From positions 806,001 to 870,000 of the forward strand of contig NZ_JALIQS010000001.1 of NCBI RefSeq assembly GCF_024704725.1: 64,000 bases of DNA, read 5' to 3'. Shown here piece after piece: positions 24,794 to 34,537 of this stretch. The position numbers and the translations under genes were made by a program. The DNA comes from Shinella sp. CPCC 101442 (lineage in GTDB: Bacteria > Pseudomonadota > Alphaproteobacteria > Rhizobiales > Rhizobiaceae). Position 1 is the first letter of the stretch; every line of letters starts with the position of its first letter. Below the pieces are notes generated by a model, which had not been told where the DNA came from, made no database searches, and was given only the letters and a program-made list of their open reading frames with translations.

Positions 24794-25103
24794 GGGCGGG
24801 TCCGAAAACAAGCAGCGACAAGCCGCCATAGGTGGCCCGACCGGCGCGCCAGGGCAAGCGGCAGGCGGCATTTTTACCGGCATATTCCGACAAGATCCGC
24901 AGGCAACCTTCGGTGACGCGCCGAAATTCCTATAGGATTCCTATTTTTTTCCGCCCCGATCACTCTCGAACCCCTATCCGGTTCGGACGCATATCTGGCG
25001 TCGAGACGGGATCGTCTCCGCGCCAGAAAGCCCCTTCGGCGTCGCCCAACCGGCGGCGACGCGGGCTTGTCTTGGCGTGTGCACAACAAAGGAGTCCGGA
25101 TCG
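24794..25103. promoter_or_regulatory. 310-base divergent region between corA and kdp
   Basis: No convincing gene is seen. It must hold the corA promoter on one strand and the kdp promoter on the other. Visible elements are a perfect 10-bp palindrome TCCTATAGGA (24928-24937) followed by a T7 tract (24944-24950), an AT-rich island about 155 bases before the first kdp micro-ORF. This is where a KdpE-binding site would be expected. The assignment is positional. Confidence 0.35.
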
Positions 25104-25187
25104 ATGATGGACATCATTCTAATCGGCACCGCAATCGCCTTCTTCGGCCTCTGCTTTGCCTACACCCAAGCCTGCGACAGGCTGTAA
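25104..25187 (+). CDS. 27-residue membrane micropeptide upstream of kdpF
   Basis: Reads MMDIILIGTAIAFFGLCFAY followed by TQACDRL. GGAG lies 9 bases before the ATG, and kdpF starts 10 bases after its stop. Most of it is one hydrophobic helix ending in a charged CDRL tail, with a Cys in the helix. It looks like a genuine membrane micropeptide co-expressed with kdp. I recall similar short ORFs ahead of kdpF in other proteobacteria but cannot verify this. It may be an accessory subunit like KdpF. Confidence 0.6.
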   Translation: MMDIILIGTAIAFFGLCFAYTQACDRL

Positions 25188-25197
25188 GGAGCGCGCC

Positions 25198-25287
25198 ATG
25201 CTGTTCGACTACGTCTTCAGCGGTGCGGTCACCGTTTTCCTCACCCTTTACCTGACCTATGCCCTCATCCGCCCCGAGCGCTTCTGA
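25198..25287 (+). CDS. kdpF: K+-transporting ATPase subunit KdpF
   Basis: A 29-residue single-helix peptide, MLFDYVFSGAVTVFLTLYLT then YALIRPERF. The C-terminal YALxRPERF ending is the signature of KdpF, which stabilises the KdpABC complex in the membrane. AAGGAG stands before the ATG, and kdpA begins 31 bases after the stop. It is too short for most automatic gene calls. Confidence 0.9.
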   Translation: MLFDYVFSGAVTVFLTLYLTYALIRPERF

Positions 25288-25318
25288 TGAAGCGGCCGGG
25301 CTTTGAAAGTTTCCTCCC

Positions 25319-27022
25319 ATGACCCTAATCGGATGGCTGCAAATCCTATTCTTCTGCGGGATCGTCGTGGCGCTCGTCAAACCGCTCGGCGGCTACATGA
25401 CGCGCGTCTTCGCCGGCGAGCGCACATTTCTTTCCCCCGTCCTCGTTCCGATCGAACGGGGCCTCTACGCGCTGGCCGGGACCAGTGAGCGCGAAGAGCA
25501 GCGCTGGACGACCTATGCTTTCGCCATGCTGGCGTTCAATCTGGCCGGTCTGCTGCTGCTCTATGCGCTCCAGCGCCTGCAGGGCGGGCTGCCGCTCAAC
25601 CCGGCCGGCATGACCGCCGTCGGCCCTGAACTGTCGTTCAACACCGCCATCAGCTTCGTCGCCAACACCAACTGGCAGAACTACGGCGGCGAAAGCACGA
25701 TGTCCTACCTCACCCAGATGGCGGGGTTGACGGTGCAGAACTTCGTTTCGGCCGCCACCGGCATGGCGATCGCCATCGCACTCATCCGCGCCTTCGCGGG
25801 CGCTTCGGGCAAGGCGCTCGGCAACTTCTGGGTCGATATGACCCGCGCCACGCTCTACATCCTGCTGCCGATCTGCATCGTGCTGGCAACGGCCTATGTC
25901 GCGCTCGGCGTGCCGCAGACCTTCGGCCCATATGTGGAAGCCACGACGCTGGAAGGTGCAAAGCAGACCATCGCACTCGGCCCGGTCGCCTCGCAGCTTG
26001 CCATCAAGATGCTCGGCACCAATGGCGGCGGCTTCTTCAACGCGAACTCCGCCCACCCGTTCGAGAATCCCGATGCCATCTCCAACATGATCCAGATGGT
26101 GTCGATCTTCGCGATCGGCGCAGCCTTCACCAACGTCTTCGGCCGCATGGTCGGCAACCAGCGCCAGGGCTGGACGATCCTCGCCGCCATGGGCGTGCTG
26201 TTCGTCGCAGGTGTCGCCATTACCTACTGGGCGGAAGCCTCCGGCAATTCGCTGATGCACGCCTTCGGCCTGCAGGGCGGCAACATGGAAGGCAAGGAGA
26301 CCCGTTTCGGCATCGCCCTGTCGTCACTCTTCGCGGTCGTCACGACGGCGGCCTCCTGCGGTGCGGTCAATGCCATGCATGGCAGCTTCACGGCGCTGGG
26401 CGGCCTCATCCCGCTTCTCAACATGCAGCTCGGCGAGGTCATCGTCGGCGGCGTCGGCGCGGGCTTCTACGGCATCATCCTGTTCATCGTCGTCGCCGTC
26501 TTCGTGGCGGGCCTGATGGTCGGTCGCACACCGGAATATCTTGGCAAGAAGATCGAGGCGAAAGAGATGAAGATGGCCGTGCTCGCCATCCTCTGCCTGC
26601 CGCTCGCCATGCTGGTCTTCACGGCGATTTCGAGTGTTTTGCCTTCGGCGGTCGCGTCGATCGGCACGGCGGGGCCGCACGGCTTCTCCGAAATCCTCTA
26701 CGCCTATACGTCGGCTGCGGCCAACAACGGCTCGGCCTTCGGCGGCCTGACCGGCAACACGCCCTGGTACAATATCACGCTCGGCCTCGGCATGCTGATG
26801 GGGCGCTTCCTCGTCATCATCCCGGCGCTGGCGATTGCCGGTTCGCTGATCGCCAAGAAGACGGTGCCGGCCTCGGCAGGCACGTTCCCCACGGATGGCC
26901 CGCTTTTCGTCGGCCTTCTCGTCGGTACGATCCTCATCGTCGGCGGCCTTACCTTCTTCCCGGCGCTCGCCCTTGGTCCCGTGGTCGAACACCTCGCCAT
27001 GCTCGCCGGACAGACCTTCTGA
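25319..27022 (+). CDS. kdpA: K+-transporting ATPase subunit A (potassium-translocating)
   Basis: A 567-residue integral membrane subunit of the high-affinity Kdp pump that selects and conducts K+. It belongs to the channel-like superfamily of K+ transporters and has four selectivity-filter-like loops: [44 protein letters not shown] and [12 protein letters not shown]. Ten or more hydrophobic segments are seen, and length is as expected (about 557-570). It is translated just after kdpF and followed by a micro-ORF and then kdpB. Confidence 0.97.
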   Translation: MTLIGWLQILFFCGIVVALVKPLGGYMTRVFAGERTFLSPVLVPIERGLYALAGTSEREEQRWTTYAFAMLAFNLAGLLLLYALQRLQGGLPLNPAGMTAVGPELSFNTAISFVANTNWQNYGGESTMSYLTQMAGLTVQNFVSAATGMAIAIALIRAFAGASGKALGNFWVDMTRATLYILLPICIVLATAYVALGVPQTFGPYVEATTLEGAKQTIALGPVASQLAIKMLGTNGGGFFNANSAHPFENPDAISNMIQMVSIFAIGAAFTNVFGRMVGNQRQGWTILAAMGVLFVAGVAITYWAEASGNSLMHAFGLQGGNMEGKETRFGIALSSLFAVVTTAASCGAVNAMHGSFTALGGLIPLLNMQLGEVIVGGVGAGFYGIILFIVVAVFVAGLMVGRTPEYLGKKIEAKEMKMAVLAILCLPLAMLVFTAISSVLPSAVASIGTAGPHGFSEILYAYTSAAANNGSAFGGLTGNTPWYNITLGLGMLMGRFLVIIPALAIAGSLIAKKTVPASAGTFPTDGPLFVGLLVGTILIVGGLTFFPALALGPVVEHLAMLAGQTF

Positions 27023-27031
27023 GGAACGGCC

Positions 27032-27178
27032 ATGACGCGTCACGTGACAAGACCTTCCTCTTCCGCCCCGGTACGCCGGGGCGGAATGCCGCGCCGATGG
27101 TGTGCATCCAACGTCATTCTCGTGATGCTGGCCGCCATGATCGCGATCGTTTCGATCATCGAATTCCTGCGCGGCTGA
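27032..27178 (+). CDS. 48-residue membrane micropeptide between kdpA and kdpB
   Basis: Starts at ATG 27032, preceded by GAGGAACGGC, only 9 bases after the kdpA stop, and ends 30 bases before kdpB. The N-terminal 28 residues are basic and polar (MTRHVTRPSSSAPVRRGGMP). Then comes one helix, NVILVMLAAMIAIVSIIEFL, with a final RG. Positive residues before the helix predict an N-inside topology. The canonical kdp order has no gene here. The helix, ribosome site and tight spacing favour a real gene over chance, but I know no family for it. Confidence 0.55.
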   Translation: MTRHVTRPSSSAPVRRGGMPRRWCASNVILVMLAAMIAIVSIIEFLRG

Positions 27179-27208
27179 CCGCGCCCTCTATCAACGCTGG
27201 AGTCTCTT

Positions 27209-29257
27209 ATGAGCCAGGTTAAATCCGCGAGCATCCTCGATACTCGCATTCTCGTTCCGGCGATCGGTGCCGCGTTCACCAAGCTCGATCCACGCACGCT
27301 CGCCAGCAATCCGGTCATGTTCGTCGTGGCGACGGTCTCGGTGCTGACATCCGTGCTCTTCCTGCGCGACCTCATTACAGGCCGCGGCGATCTCGGCTTC
27401 TCCTTCCAGATCAACCTCTGGCTCTGGTTCACCGTGCTCTTCGCCAATTTTGCCGAAGCCGTCGCCGAAGGCCGCGGCAAGGCGCAGGCCGACTCTCTGC
27501 GTCGCGCCCGCAGCGAAACCCAGGCCAAGCTGCTGGCCGCAAACAGCACCACCGATTACAAGATGGTGCCCGGCACCAGCCTCAAGGTCGGCGATCTCGT
27601 GCTCGTCGAGGCGGGCGACATCATCCCCTCCGACGGTGAAGTCGTCGAGGGCATCGCCTCGGTGAACGAAGCGGCGATCACGGGCGAATCCGCCCCGGTC
27701 ATCCGTGAATCCGGCGGCGACCGCTCGGCCGTCACCGGCGGTACCCAGGTCCTGTCCGACTGGATCCGGGTGCGCATCACCGCCGCTGCCGGCTCCACCT
27801 TCCTCGATCGCATGATCTCGCTCGTCGAAGGCGCCGAGCGCCAGAAGACGCCGAACGAGATCGCGCTTAACATCCTGCTGGCCGGCATGACGCTGATCTT
27901 CGTGCTGGCGACGGCGACCATTCCGAGCTTTGCTGCCTACGCCGGCGGCTCGATCCCGGTCATCGTTCTCGTCGCGCTGTTCGTGACGCTGATCCCGACG
28001 ACCATCGGCGCGCTGCTCTCGGCCATCGGCATTGCCGGCATGGACCGCCTCGTACGCTTCAACGTGCTGGCCATGTCCGGCCGTGCGGTGGAAGCGGCGG
28101 GCGACGTCGATACGCTGCTGCTCGACAAGACCGGCACCATCACGCTCGGCAACCGTCAGGCGACCGCTTTCGCGCCGGTGCGCGGCGTCACCGAGCAGGA
28201 TCTCGCCGACGCGGCCCAGCTCGCATCGCTTGCCGACGAGACGCCGGAAGGACGCTCCATCGTCGTGCTCGCCAAGGAGAAATACGGCATTCGCGGCCGG
28301 GACATGGCAAGCCTCAAGACGACCTTCGTGCCCTTCACCGCCCAGACGCGCATGAGCGGCGTCGATCTCGAGGGATCGCAGATCCGCAAGGGCGCGGTCG
28401 ATGCCGTGCTCGCCTATGTCGGCAATGCCGTGCCCTCGGATGTCGTGCGCGAACTGCAGGCAATTGCCGAGGAGATCGCCAAGGCGGGCGGCACACCGCT
28501 TGCGGTTGCACGCGACGGCAAGCTGCTCGGCGTCATCCAGCTCAAGGACATCGTCAAGGGCGGCATTCGCGAGCGTTTCGCCGAACTGCGCCGCATGGGC
28601 ATCCGCACAGTGATGATCACTGGCGACAACCCGATGACGGCGGCGGCGATCGCCGCGGAAGCAGGCGTGGATGACTTCCTCGCCCAGGCGACACCGGAAA
28701 ACAAGCTCCAGCTCATCCGCGAGGAACAGGCCAAGGGCAAGCTCGTCGCCATGTGCGGCGACGGCACCAACGACGCGCCGGCGCTCGCCCAGGCCGATGT
28801 TGGCGTTGCCATGAATACCGGCACCGTCGCCGCCCGCGAGGCCGGCAACATGGTCGACCTCGACAGCGACCCGACCAAGCTCATCGAGATCGTCGAGATC
28901 GGCAAGCAGCTCCTGATGACCCGTGGCGCGCTGACGACCTTCTCCATCGCCAACGACATCGCGAAGTATTTCGCCATCATCCCGGCCATGTTCCTCGCCT
29001 TCTATCCGCAGCTCGGCGTCTTGAACATCATGGGCCTCTCGACCCCCCAGAGTGCGATCCTGTCGGCGATCATCTTCAACGCGCTCATCATCATCGCGCT
29101 GATTCCGCTGTCGTTGAGAGGCGTGAAATACCGCGCCGTCGGCGCCGGTGCTCTGCTCTCCCGCAACCTTCTCATCTATGGCCTCGGCGGCATCATCGTG
29201 CCCTTCATCGGCATCAAGGCGATCGACGTCGCCATTACCGCCCTCGGCCTCGTCTAA
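27209..29257 (+). CDS. kdpB: K+-transporting ATPase subunit B (P-type ATPase)
   Basis: A 682-residue P-type ATPase that couples ATP hydrolysis to K+ uptake through KdpA. All core motifs are visible: actuator ITGESAPV, phosphorylation loop [14 protein letters not shown] (aspartate near residue 306), nucleotide-binding [13 protein letters not shown] and KGAVDAV, and the hinge [22 protein letters not shown] and [18 protein letters not shown]. Seven membrane helices are expected and seen. GGAG stands before the ATG. Confidence 0.97.
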   Translation: MSQVKSASILDTRILVPAIGAAFTKLDPRTLASNPVMFVVATVSVLTSVLFLRDLITGRGDLGFSFQINLWLWFTVLFANFAEAVAEGRGKAQADSLRRARSETQAKLLAANSTTDYKMVPGTSLKVGDLVLVEAGDIIPSDGEVVEGIASVNEAAITGESAPVIRESGGDRSAVTGGTQVLSDWIRVRITAAAGSTFLDRMISLVEGAERQKTPNEIALNILLAGMTLIFVLATATIPSFAAYAGGSIPVIVLVALFVTLIPTTIGALLSAIGIAGMDRLVRFNVLAMSGRAVEAAGDVDTLLLDKTGTITLGNRQATAFAPVRGVTEQDLADAAQLASLADETPEGRSIVVLAKEKYGIRGRDMASLKTTFVPFTAQTRMSGVDLEGSQIRKGAVDAVLAYVGNAVPSDVVRELQAIAEEIAKAGGTPLAVARDGKLLGVIQLKDIVKGGIRERFAELRRMGIRTVMITGDNPMTAAAIAAEAGVDDFLAQATPENKLQLIREEQAKGKLVAMCGDGTNDAPALAQADVGVAMNTGTVAAREAGNMVDLDSDPTKLIEIVEIGKQLLMTRGALTTFSIANDIAKYFAIIPAMFLAFYPQLGVLNIMGLSTPQSAILSAIIFNALIIIALIPLSLRGVKYRAVGAGALLSRNLLIYGLGGIIVPFIGIKAIDVAITALGLV

Positions 29258-29269
29258 GGAACGAACACC

Positions 29270-29836
29270 ATGTTCAAGCAACTGCGTCCCGCGATCGTCA
29301 TGATCCTCGCCACCACTGCCATCACCGGCCTGCTCTATCCCGCCGCGATGACCGGCATCGCGCAGGCCGTCTTCCCGGCCCAGGCAAATGGCAGCCTGAT
29401 CGAGAAGGACGGCCAGGTGGTTGGTTCCACACTCATAGGCCAGGCCTTCGCAGGCGAGACCTATTTCCACGGGCGGCCCTCGGCGGCTGGCGACGGCTAC
29501 AACGCCGCCGGTTCGTCCGGCTCCAACCTCGGCCCGACCAGCCAGAAGCTGGTCGATCGGGTGAAGACGGACTACGAGGCCGCCAAGGCGAGCAATCCGA
29601 ATGCCGACGTACCGATCGATCTCGTCACCGCGTCGGGCAGCGGCCTCGATCCGCACATTTCGCCGGAAGCCGCCTATTTCCAGGTTGCGCGCGTCGCCAA
29701 GGCAAGGACCATGGACGAGACGGCGGTGCGCGCCCTTGTCGAGCAGCACGTCGAAGGCCGGCAGTTCGGCTTCTTCGGCGAACCTGTGGTGAATGTCCTG
29801 CGCCTCAACATGGCGCTTGACGAGGCCCGTTCGTAA
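29270..29836 (+). CDS. kdpC: K+-transporting ATPase subunit C
   Basis: A 188-residue subunit anchored by one N-terminal helix ([25 protein letters not shown]), with a periplasmic domain carrying [20 protein letters not shown] and the family ending region [26 protein letters not shown]. It is needed for assembly and K+ affinity of the pump. The gene starts 12 bases after kdpB with AAGGAAC upstream. A stem-loop (29850-29879) separates it from kdpD. Confidence 0.96.
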   Translation: MFKQLRPAIVMILATTAITGLLYPAAMTGIAQAVFPAQANGSLIEKDGQVVGSTLIGQAFAGETYFHGRPSAAGDGYNAAGSSGSNLGPTSQKLVDRVKTDYEAAKASNPNADVPIDLVTASGSGLDPHISPEAAYFQVARVAKARTMDETAVRALVEQHVEGRQFGFFGEPVVNVLRLNMALDEARS

Positions 29837-29849
29837 CCTGAAATGGGCG

Positions 29850-29879
29850 TCTCCGACCGGCCTGCCGGCCGGTCGGAGA
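29850..29879 (+). other. Stem-loop between kdpC and kdpD
   Basis: A perfect 12-bp stem, TCTCCGACCGGC (29850-29861) and GCCGGTCGGAGA (29868-29879), with a 6-base loop, between the pump genes and the sensor genes. No T-run follows. It probably lowers expression of kdpDE relative to kdpFABC by partial termination or by protecting the pump mRNA. Confidence 0.55.
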
Positions 29880-29895
29880 AACTGGGTGAAAAGTC

Positions 29896-32601
29896 ATGCC
29901 GGACGACAATCGCAAGAGTGAAAACAGGCCGTCGCCAGACGCCCTGCTGGACCGCGCCGAGCGGGCCGCGCGCGGCCGCCTGAAAATCTTCCTCGGTGCG
30001 GCGCCGGGCGTCGGCAAGACCTATGAAATGTTGATGTCCGGCCGGGCACGGCGGGCAGACGGCGCCGATGTCGTCATCGGCGTCGTCGAAACGCACGGCC
30101 GCAAGGAGACGGAGGCGCTCGTCGAGGGCTTCGAGGTCATCGCCCGCCATCAGATCGACTATCGCGGCCAGCGGCTCGAAGAGATGGACCTCGATGCGAT
30201 CCTCGCACGTCGGCCGGCCCTCGTCCTCGTCGATGAACTCGCCCATACGAACGCGCCCGGCAGCCGCCACCCCAAGCGCTATCTCGATGTGCAGGAAATC
30301 CTTTCCCACGGCATCGACGTCTATTCGACCCTCAATATCCAGCATGTCGAGAGCCTCAACGACGTCGTCGCGCAGATCACCCGCATCCGGGTGCGCGAAA
30401 CCGTTCCGGATTCCATCATCGACGGGGCCGACGATATCGAGATCATCGACATCACGCCCGACGACCTGATCAAGCGGCTCGCCGACGGCAAGGTCTATGT
30501 GCCGAAGACGGCCAAGCGCGCGATCGAGAACTATTTTTCGCCCGGCAACCTGACGGCGCTGCGCGAACTGGCCCTGCGGCGCACCGCCCAGCGGGTCGAC
30601 GAGCAATTGCTCAACCATATGCAGGCCCATGCCATTTCCGGGCCATGGGCGGCAGGTGAACGCCTGCTGGTCTGCCTCGACTGCGGCCACGAGGGCGCCA
30701 GCCTCGTGCGCTATGCCCGACGCCAGGCGGACCGGCTGCGCGCGCCCTGGGCGGTGCTGCATCTCGAAACGCCGCAGGCAATCAGTCTTTCGGACGAGGA
30801 CAAGGATCGGCTCGCTGCCAACATGCGGCTTGCCGAACAGCTCGGCGCCGAGACGGTGACGCTGCCCGCGCTCTCGCCCTCACGCGAAATCATCGCCTAT
30901 GCCAATGCCAACAACTTCACCCATATCGTCGTCGGTCGGCCGAGCCGGTCACGCTGGCGGCAAATCTGGTATGGCTCCGTCACCCAGGACCTGATCCGCT
31001 ATGCCGGCGATATCAGCGTGCACGTCATTTCCGGCGAGGTGAAGGAGGGCGAGCCGCGGCGCGGCGTCAAGAGCGCCCAGGCGCCGCAACCCTTCAGCGT
31101 CCGGCCCTACCTGCTCGGTGTCGTCTTCGTGCTGCTTGCGATCCTTGCGGGCATCGCGCTCGACCAGACGCTCGACGTGCAAAACCTGGCGCTTGTCTTC
31201 CTGATGGCGGTGCTCGCGGCCTCCGTGCGCGGCGGGCTCGGCGCCGGCCTTTTCGCCTCCGTGCTCGGCGCGCTCGCGTTCAACTTCTTCTTTCTGGAAC
31301 CGCGCTACAATTTTACGGTTCGCGACCCTGAAAGCCTCGTGGCGCTGTTTTTCTATTTCGGTGTCGCCCTTGTGGCCTCGAACCTCACCGCTGCCGTGCA
31401 GCGCCAGGCCGCCGCCGCCCGGCAGCGCGCGCGCACGACGGAAGACCTCTATCTCTTCTCCAAGAAACTCGCCGGCACGGGCACGCTCGACGACGTTCTC
31501 TGGGCGACCGCCTTCCAGATTGCCTCCATGCTGAAGGTCAGGGTTGTCATCCTGCTGCCGGAAGGCGGTTCGGTGGTGGTCAAAGCCGGCTATCCGCCCG
31601 ATGACACGCTGGTCGATGCCGATATCGCCGCGGCGAAATGGGCCTGGGAGCACAATCGTCCGGCCGGCCGCGGCGCCGATACGCTTCCGGGCGCCAAGCG
31701 GCTCTATCTTCCCCTGCGCACCGGGCGCGAGGCGGTCGGTGTCATCGGCCTCGACAACGACCGGCAGGGGCCTATCCTGACGCCCGACCAGCAGCGGCTG
31801 TTCGATGCCTTGTCGGACCAGGCGGCACTCGCCATCGAGCGCGTCCAACTGGTCTCCGATGTGGACAGCGCCAGGCTCGCGGCGGAAACAGACAGGTTGC
31901 GCACGGCGCTGCTGACATCCATTTCGCACGATCTCAAGACGCCGCTCGCCGCCATCATGGGCTCGGCGGACACGCTGAAGGATATGGGCGCGCAGCTTGA
32001 CGAGGAAGCGCGGCGCGAGCTTCTGTCCACCGTCATCGACGAATCCGAGCGGCTCAACCGCTTCATCGCCAACCTGCTCGACATGACCCGCATCGGTTCC
32101 GGCGCGATGGAGCCGAACTACGCCTGGCACTATGCCGGCGACATCGTCGGCTCGGCGCTCGCCCGCGCGGGCAAGATCATCTCCCACCACAAGATCGAGG
32201 TGCGCATCCCGCACACGCTGCCGATGCTGCGGGTCGATCCCGTGCTCTTCGAGCAGGTACTGTTCAACCTCATCGACAACGCCGCCAAATACGCGCCCGA
32301 GGATACGCTGATCGAGATCAGCGGCCGGCAGGACGGCAATGCCGTTCTACTCTGCGTCTCTGACGAAGGCCCCGGCATTCCCCCCGATGACATCGAGCGC
32401 ATCTTCGACAGTTTCTACCGGGTGCGCAAAGGCGACCATGTGCGGGCCGGTACGGGGCTCGGACTTTCCATCTGCCGCGGCTTCGTGGAGGCCATGGGCG
32501 GCAGGATCACGGCTGCGAACCGCACCGAGCGTTCCGGCGCCGTCTTCACGATCCGCATGCCGGTTCCGGCTGAAATTCCCCTATTGGGAGGCAACGAATG
32601 A
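29896..32601 (+). CDS. kdpD: Potassium-responsive sensor histidine kinase
   Basis: A 901-residue membrane kinase. The N-terminal KdpD domain carries Walker [10 protein letters not shown] (residues 34-42) and [20 protein letters not shown] universal-stress-protein-like region follows ([23 protein letters not shown]). Four close helices lie at about 405-505 ([38 protein letters not shown]). A GAF-like linker precedes the kinase core, with phospho-acceptor His678 in [16 protein letters not shown] and the ATP-binding boxes [13 protein letters not shown] and [12 protein letters not shown]. It senses low K+ or turgor and phosphorylates KdpE. The stop overlaps the kdpE start in an ATGA. Confidence 0.96.
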   Translation: MPDDNRKSENRPSPDALLDRAERAARGRLKIFLGAAPGVGKTYEMLMSGRARRADGADVVIGVVETHGRKETEALVEGFEVIARHQIDYRGQRLEEMDLDAILARRPALVLVDELAHTNAPGSRHPKRYLDVQEILSHGIDVYSTLNIQHVESLNDVVAQITRIRVRETVPDSIIDGADDIEIIDITPDDLIKRLADGKVYVPKTAKRAIENYFSPGNLTALRELALRRTAQRVDEQLLNHMQAHAISGPWAAGERLLVCLDCGHEGASLVRYARRQADRLRAPWAVLHLETPQAISLSDEDKDRLAANMRLAEQLGAETVTLPALSPSREIIAYANANNFTHIVVGRPSRSRWRQIWYGSVTQDLIRYAGDISVHVISGEVKEGEPRRGVKSAQAPQPFSVRPYLLGVVFVLLAILAGIALDQTLDVQNLALVFLMAVLAASVRGGLGAGLFASVLGALAFNFFFLEPRYNFTVRDPESLVALFFYFGVALVASNLTAAVQRQAAAARQRARTTEDLYLFSKKLAGTGTLDDVLWATAFQIASMLKVRVVILLPEGGSVVVKAGYPPDDTLVDADIAAAKWAWEHNRPAGRGADTLPGAKRLYLPLRTGREAVGVIGLDNDRQGPILTPDQQRLFDALSDQAALAIERVQLVSDVDSARLAAETDRLRTALLTSISHDLKTPLAAIMGSADTLKDMGAQLDEEARRELLSTVIDESERLNRFIANLLDMTRIGSGAMEPNYAWHYAGDIVGSALARAGKIISHHKIEVRIPHTLPMLRVDPVLFEQVLFNLIDNAAKYAPEDTLIEISGRQDGNAVLLCVSDEGPGIPPDDIERIFDSFYRVRKGDHVRAGTGLGLSICRGFVEAMGGRITAANRTERSGAVFTIRMPVPAEIPLLGGNE

Positions 32602-33290
32602 CCAACACTGCTGTCCGCATTCTCATCGTCGATGACGAGCCGCCGATCCGCAAGCTGTTGCGCGTCGGGCTCTCCACGCAGGACTACGCCATCAGCGAGG
32701 CGATGAACGCCAAGGTGGCGGTGGAGATGGTCAAATCGGAAAAACCCGATCTCATCGTGCTCGACCTCGGCCTGCCGGACATGCCGGGGCATGACCTGCT
32801 CGCCAAATGGCGCGGGGAGGGACTGGACCTGCCGATCGTCATCCTGTCCAGCCGCACCGACGAGGCCGGCATCGTGAAGGCGCTGGAACTCGGCGCCGAC
32901 GACTACATCACCAAACCCTTCGGTATGAACGAGCTGGTCGCGCGCATCCGCGTGGCGCTGCGCCACCGCTTGCAAACCCACGGCGAAAAGCCGGTCTTTC
33001 AGGTCGGAGAGCTCTCCGTCGACCTCGTCAAGCGCATCGTCAAGGTTGCGGGCCAGGAGGTGAAACTCTCACCGAAGGAATACGACATCCTGCGCATCCT
33101 GGTGCAGCATGCCGGCAGGGTGCTGACCCATCGCTACCTGCTCGAACATGTCTGGGACGGCCTGACCGACGTGCAATATCTGCGCGTCTATGTCCGCCAA
33201 CTCCGGCAGAAGATCGAGCGCACGCCGGACCAGCCGCAATACATTCTCACCGAGACCGGCGTCGGCTACAGGCTCGTTGACGCGAGCTGA
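32598..33290 (+). CDS. kdpE: OmpR-family response regulator KdpE
   Basis: A 230-residue DNA-binding regulator. The receiver domain (residues 7-120) has the acidic pair Asp12/Asp13, phospho-acceptor Asp56 in [11 protein letters not shown] and the conserved Lys in [13 protein letters not shown]. The C-terminal winged helix shows [32 protein letters not shown] and [14 protein letters not shown]. Once phosphorylated by KdpD it activates the kdp promoter. GGGAGG stands before the ATG. Confidence 0.96.
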   Translation: MTNTAVRILIVDDEPPIRKLLRVGLSTQDYAISEAMNAKVAVEMVKSEKPDLIVLDLGLPDMPGHDLLAKWRGEGLDLPIVILSSRTDEAGIVKALELGADDYITKPFGMNELVARIRVALRHRLQTHGEKPVFQVGELSVDLVKRIVKVAGQEVKLSPKEYDILRILVQHAGRVLTHRYLLEHVWDGLTDVQYLRVYVRQLRQKIERTPDQPQYILTETGVGYRLVDAS

Positions 33291-33318
33291 CGCACCCCAC
33301 TTTATCATGGAGCCTATC

Positions 33319-33759
33319 ATGCAACTCAGCGACCATCTCGCTTTGGAGAACGTCGTCGTGGACCTGTCGTCCGTGTCGAAACACAAGCTCCTGCAGCAAC
33401 TGGCCGACACGGCGTCCCGGCAGACCGGAATAGGGGCGGGCATCCTCGCAAAGGCCCTTTCCGCCCGTGAAAGTCTTGGCTCCACCGGCATCGGACGGGG
33501 CATCGCCATTCCGCACGCGCTGGTCGAAGGACTGCCGAAGACCCTCGCCATTGTCGCCCGGCTTGCCCGGCCGATCGACTTCGAAGCCGTGGACGACATT
33601 CCTGTCGATATCGTCGTCCTGCTGCTGTCGCCCGCCGCAGGGCAGAACCTCAACATCCTCTCCTGCTTCGCGCGCCAGCTGCGCGACGATGCCACGGTCC
33701 ATGCCATTCGCGCTGCCAGGAGCCCAGAAGAAATCTTCGTCCTGCTCACCCGGCCGTAG
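33319..33759 (+). CDS. PTS IIA-Ntr-like protein (PtsN paralogue) in the kdp operon
   Basis: A 146-residue EIIA domain of the mannitol/fructose/Ntr family. The phosphorylatable histidine is His66 in GRGIAIPHALVEGL. Other family points are ARESLGSTGIG and DIVVLLLSPAAGQNLNILSCFARQL. I start at the ATG at 33319, which has GGAG 6 bases upstream; the ATG at 33307 lacks a ribosome site. In E. coli and rhizobia, EIIA-Ntr is known to touch K+ homeostasis through KdpD and TrkA. A dedicated copy 28 bases after kdpE suggests a local modulator of the KdpD kinase, which is inference. Confidence 0.88.
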   Translation: MQLSDHLALENVVVDLSSVSKHKLLQQLADTASRQTGIGAGILAKALSARESLGSTGIGRGIAIPHALVEGLPKTLAIVARLARPIDFEAVDDIPVDIVVLLLSPAAGQNLNILSCFARQLRDDATVHAIRAARSPEEIFVLLTRP

Positions 33760-33760
33760 C

Positions 33761-33794
33761 AGCAGGGGCTCCCCTATGCTTTTCCTATTTTTTT
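33761..33794 (+). terminator. Rho-independent terminator of the kdp operon
   Basis: Immediately after the stop of the IIA-Ntr gene, AGCAGGGG and CCCCTATGCT (33761-33780) can pair with a small loop and a two-base bulge. A T-rich tail follows (TTTTCC and a T7 tract at 33788-33794). It is the only clear T-tract terminator in this half of the window. Confidence 0.6.
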
Positions 33795-33904
33795 GCCTCG
33801 GCACTCCAATCGAGAAACTATCCGCCGGCGCTTAGCTTGAGATCGACGTGATCGACGCCTCATTCCGGCGGCCGGTCACGGCGAACCACAGCAGAGGTGC
33901 CGCC

Positions 33905-34111
33905 ATGCGCAAAGAACTGACGGACCATCATTTTCCACCGCTATCGACGCGGATGATCTTTCTCCATCATCGCGTGCGCATGCACGACCAGACCCGTCTG
34001 AATGCCCCGCGCGGAGATGACACGGCGCGTGCCCTGCCGCTCGCCGCTTGGGCCGGGCTGGTTGCTCTCCTTCTCGCCGCCGCGATGGTCTTCGGGGTCC
34101 TCCATGCCTAA
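33905..34111 (+). CDS. Small single-helix membrane protein, unknown
   Basis: Sixty-eight residues. A basic and His-rich N-terminal half (MRKELTDHHFPPLSTRMIFL; HHRVRMHDQTR) is followed by one C-terminal helix, LAAWAGLVALLLAAAMVFGV, ending LHA. AGAGG lies 7 bases before the ATG at 33905. The stop overlaps the next gene's start by 8 bases, so the two are probably translated together. I recognise no family. The charge pattern suggests a cytoplasmic N-terminus and a C-terminal membrane anchor. Confidence 0.55.
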   Translation: MRKELTDHHFPPLSTRMIFLHHRVRMHDQTRLNAPRGDDTARALPLAAWAGLVALLLAAAMVFGVLHA

Positions 34112-34523
34112 ACTTTCCTCATCGCAAAGCGCCGTGCGCCGCTATGCGGCGGAGGCCGATCTCCCACCGGCCGAAGCGCTTGCGGACCGTATCGCCAACG
34201 TCCGGCGCCTGCGCGAACATCACCTGTGGGAAATCCTGCGAACCCTACCGTCTCTCGCCGAGGCCCGCGACGACAGCGAGTTCCGGCACCTCTTCCGCGT
34301 GCTGATGGAGCGCGAAGACCTCGTGGCCGCAAGCCAGGCCCTCGTCGACGCCGCACGTCCTGCCTGCCGCCTCGACCGGCTGGAAAGCGTGGACGGCTGC
34401 TGGGTCGCCCGCATCCTGTCGGATGGGGCCGTGCCTCGCGCCGTCGCCATCCATATCGACCGGGTGGCGGCCATCATGGCCGCGCTCGTGACGCTCGACC
34501 GTTCCCGCCCGGTCAAACATTGA
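34104..34523 (+). CDS. Hypothetical soluble protein, unknown
   Basis: A 139-residue protein with no signal peptide or membrane segment. It looks helical and charged (DRIANVRRLREHHLWEILRT; SEFRHLFRVLMEREDLVAAS) with a shorter C-terminal part (LDRLESVDGCWVARILSDG; IHIDRVAAIMAALVTLDR). It overlaps the upstream small membrane protein by 8 bases and precedes the DapA-like gene by 14 bases. The tight packing suggests one functional unit. I do not recognise the family. Confidence 0.6.
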   Translation: MPKLSSSQSAVRRYAAEADLPPAEALADRIANVRRLREHHLWEILRTLPSLAEARDDSEFRHLFRVLMEREDLVAASQALVDAARPACRLDRLESVDGCWVARILSDGAVPRAVAIHIDRVAAIMAALVTLDRSRPVKH

Positions 34524-34537
34524 AAGGAACCCATGTC

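Noticed and set aside
27191-29749. An 852-codon open frame on the minus strand opposite kdpB and kdpC
   Set aside because: Its protein is His/Arg/Asp-rich low-complexity sequence typical of an antisense frame; kdpB and kdpC motifs on the other strand are complete.
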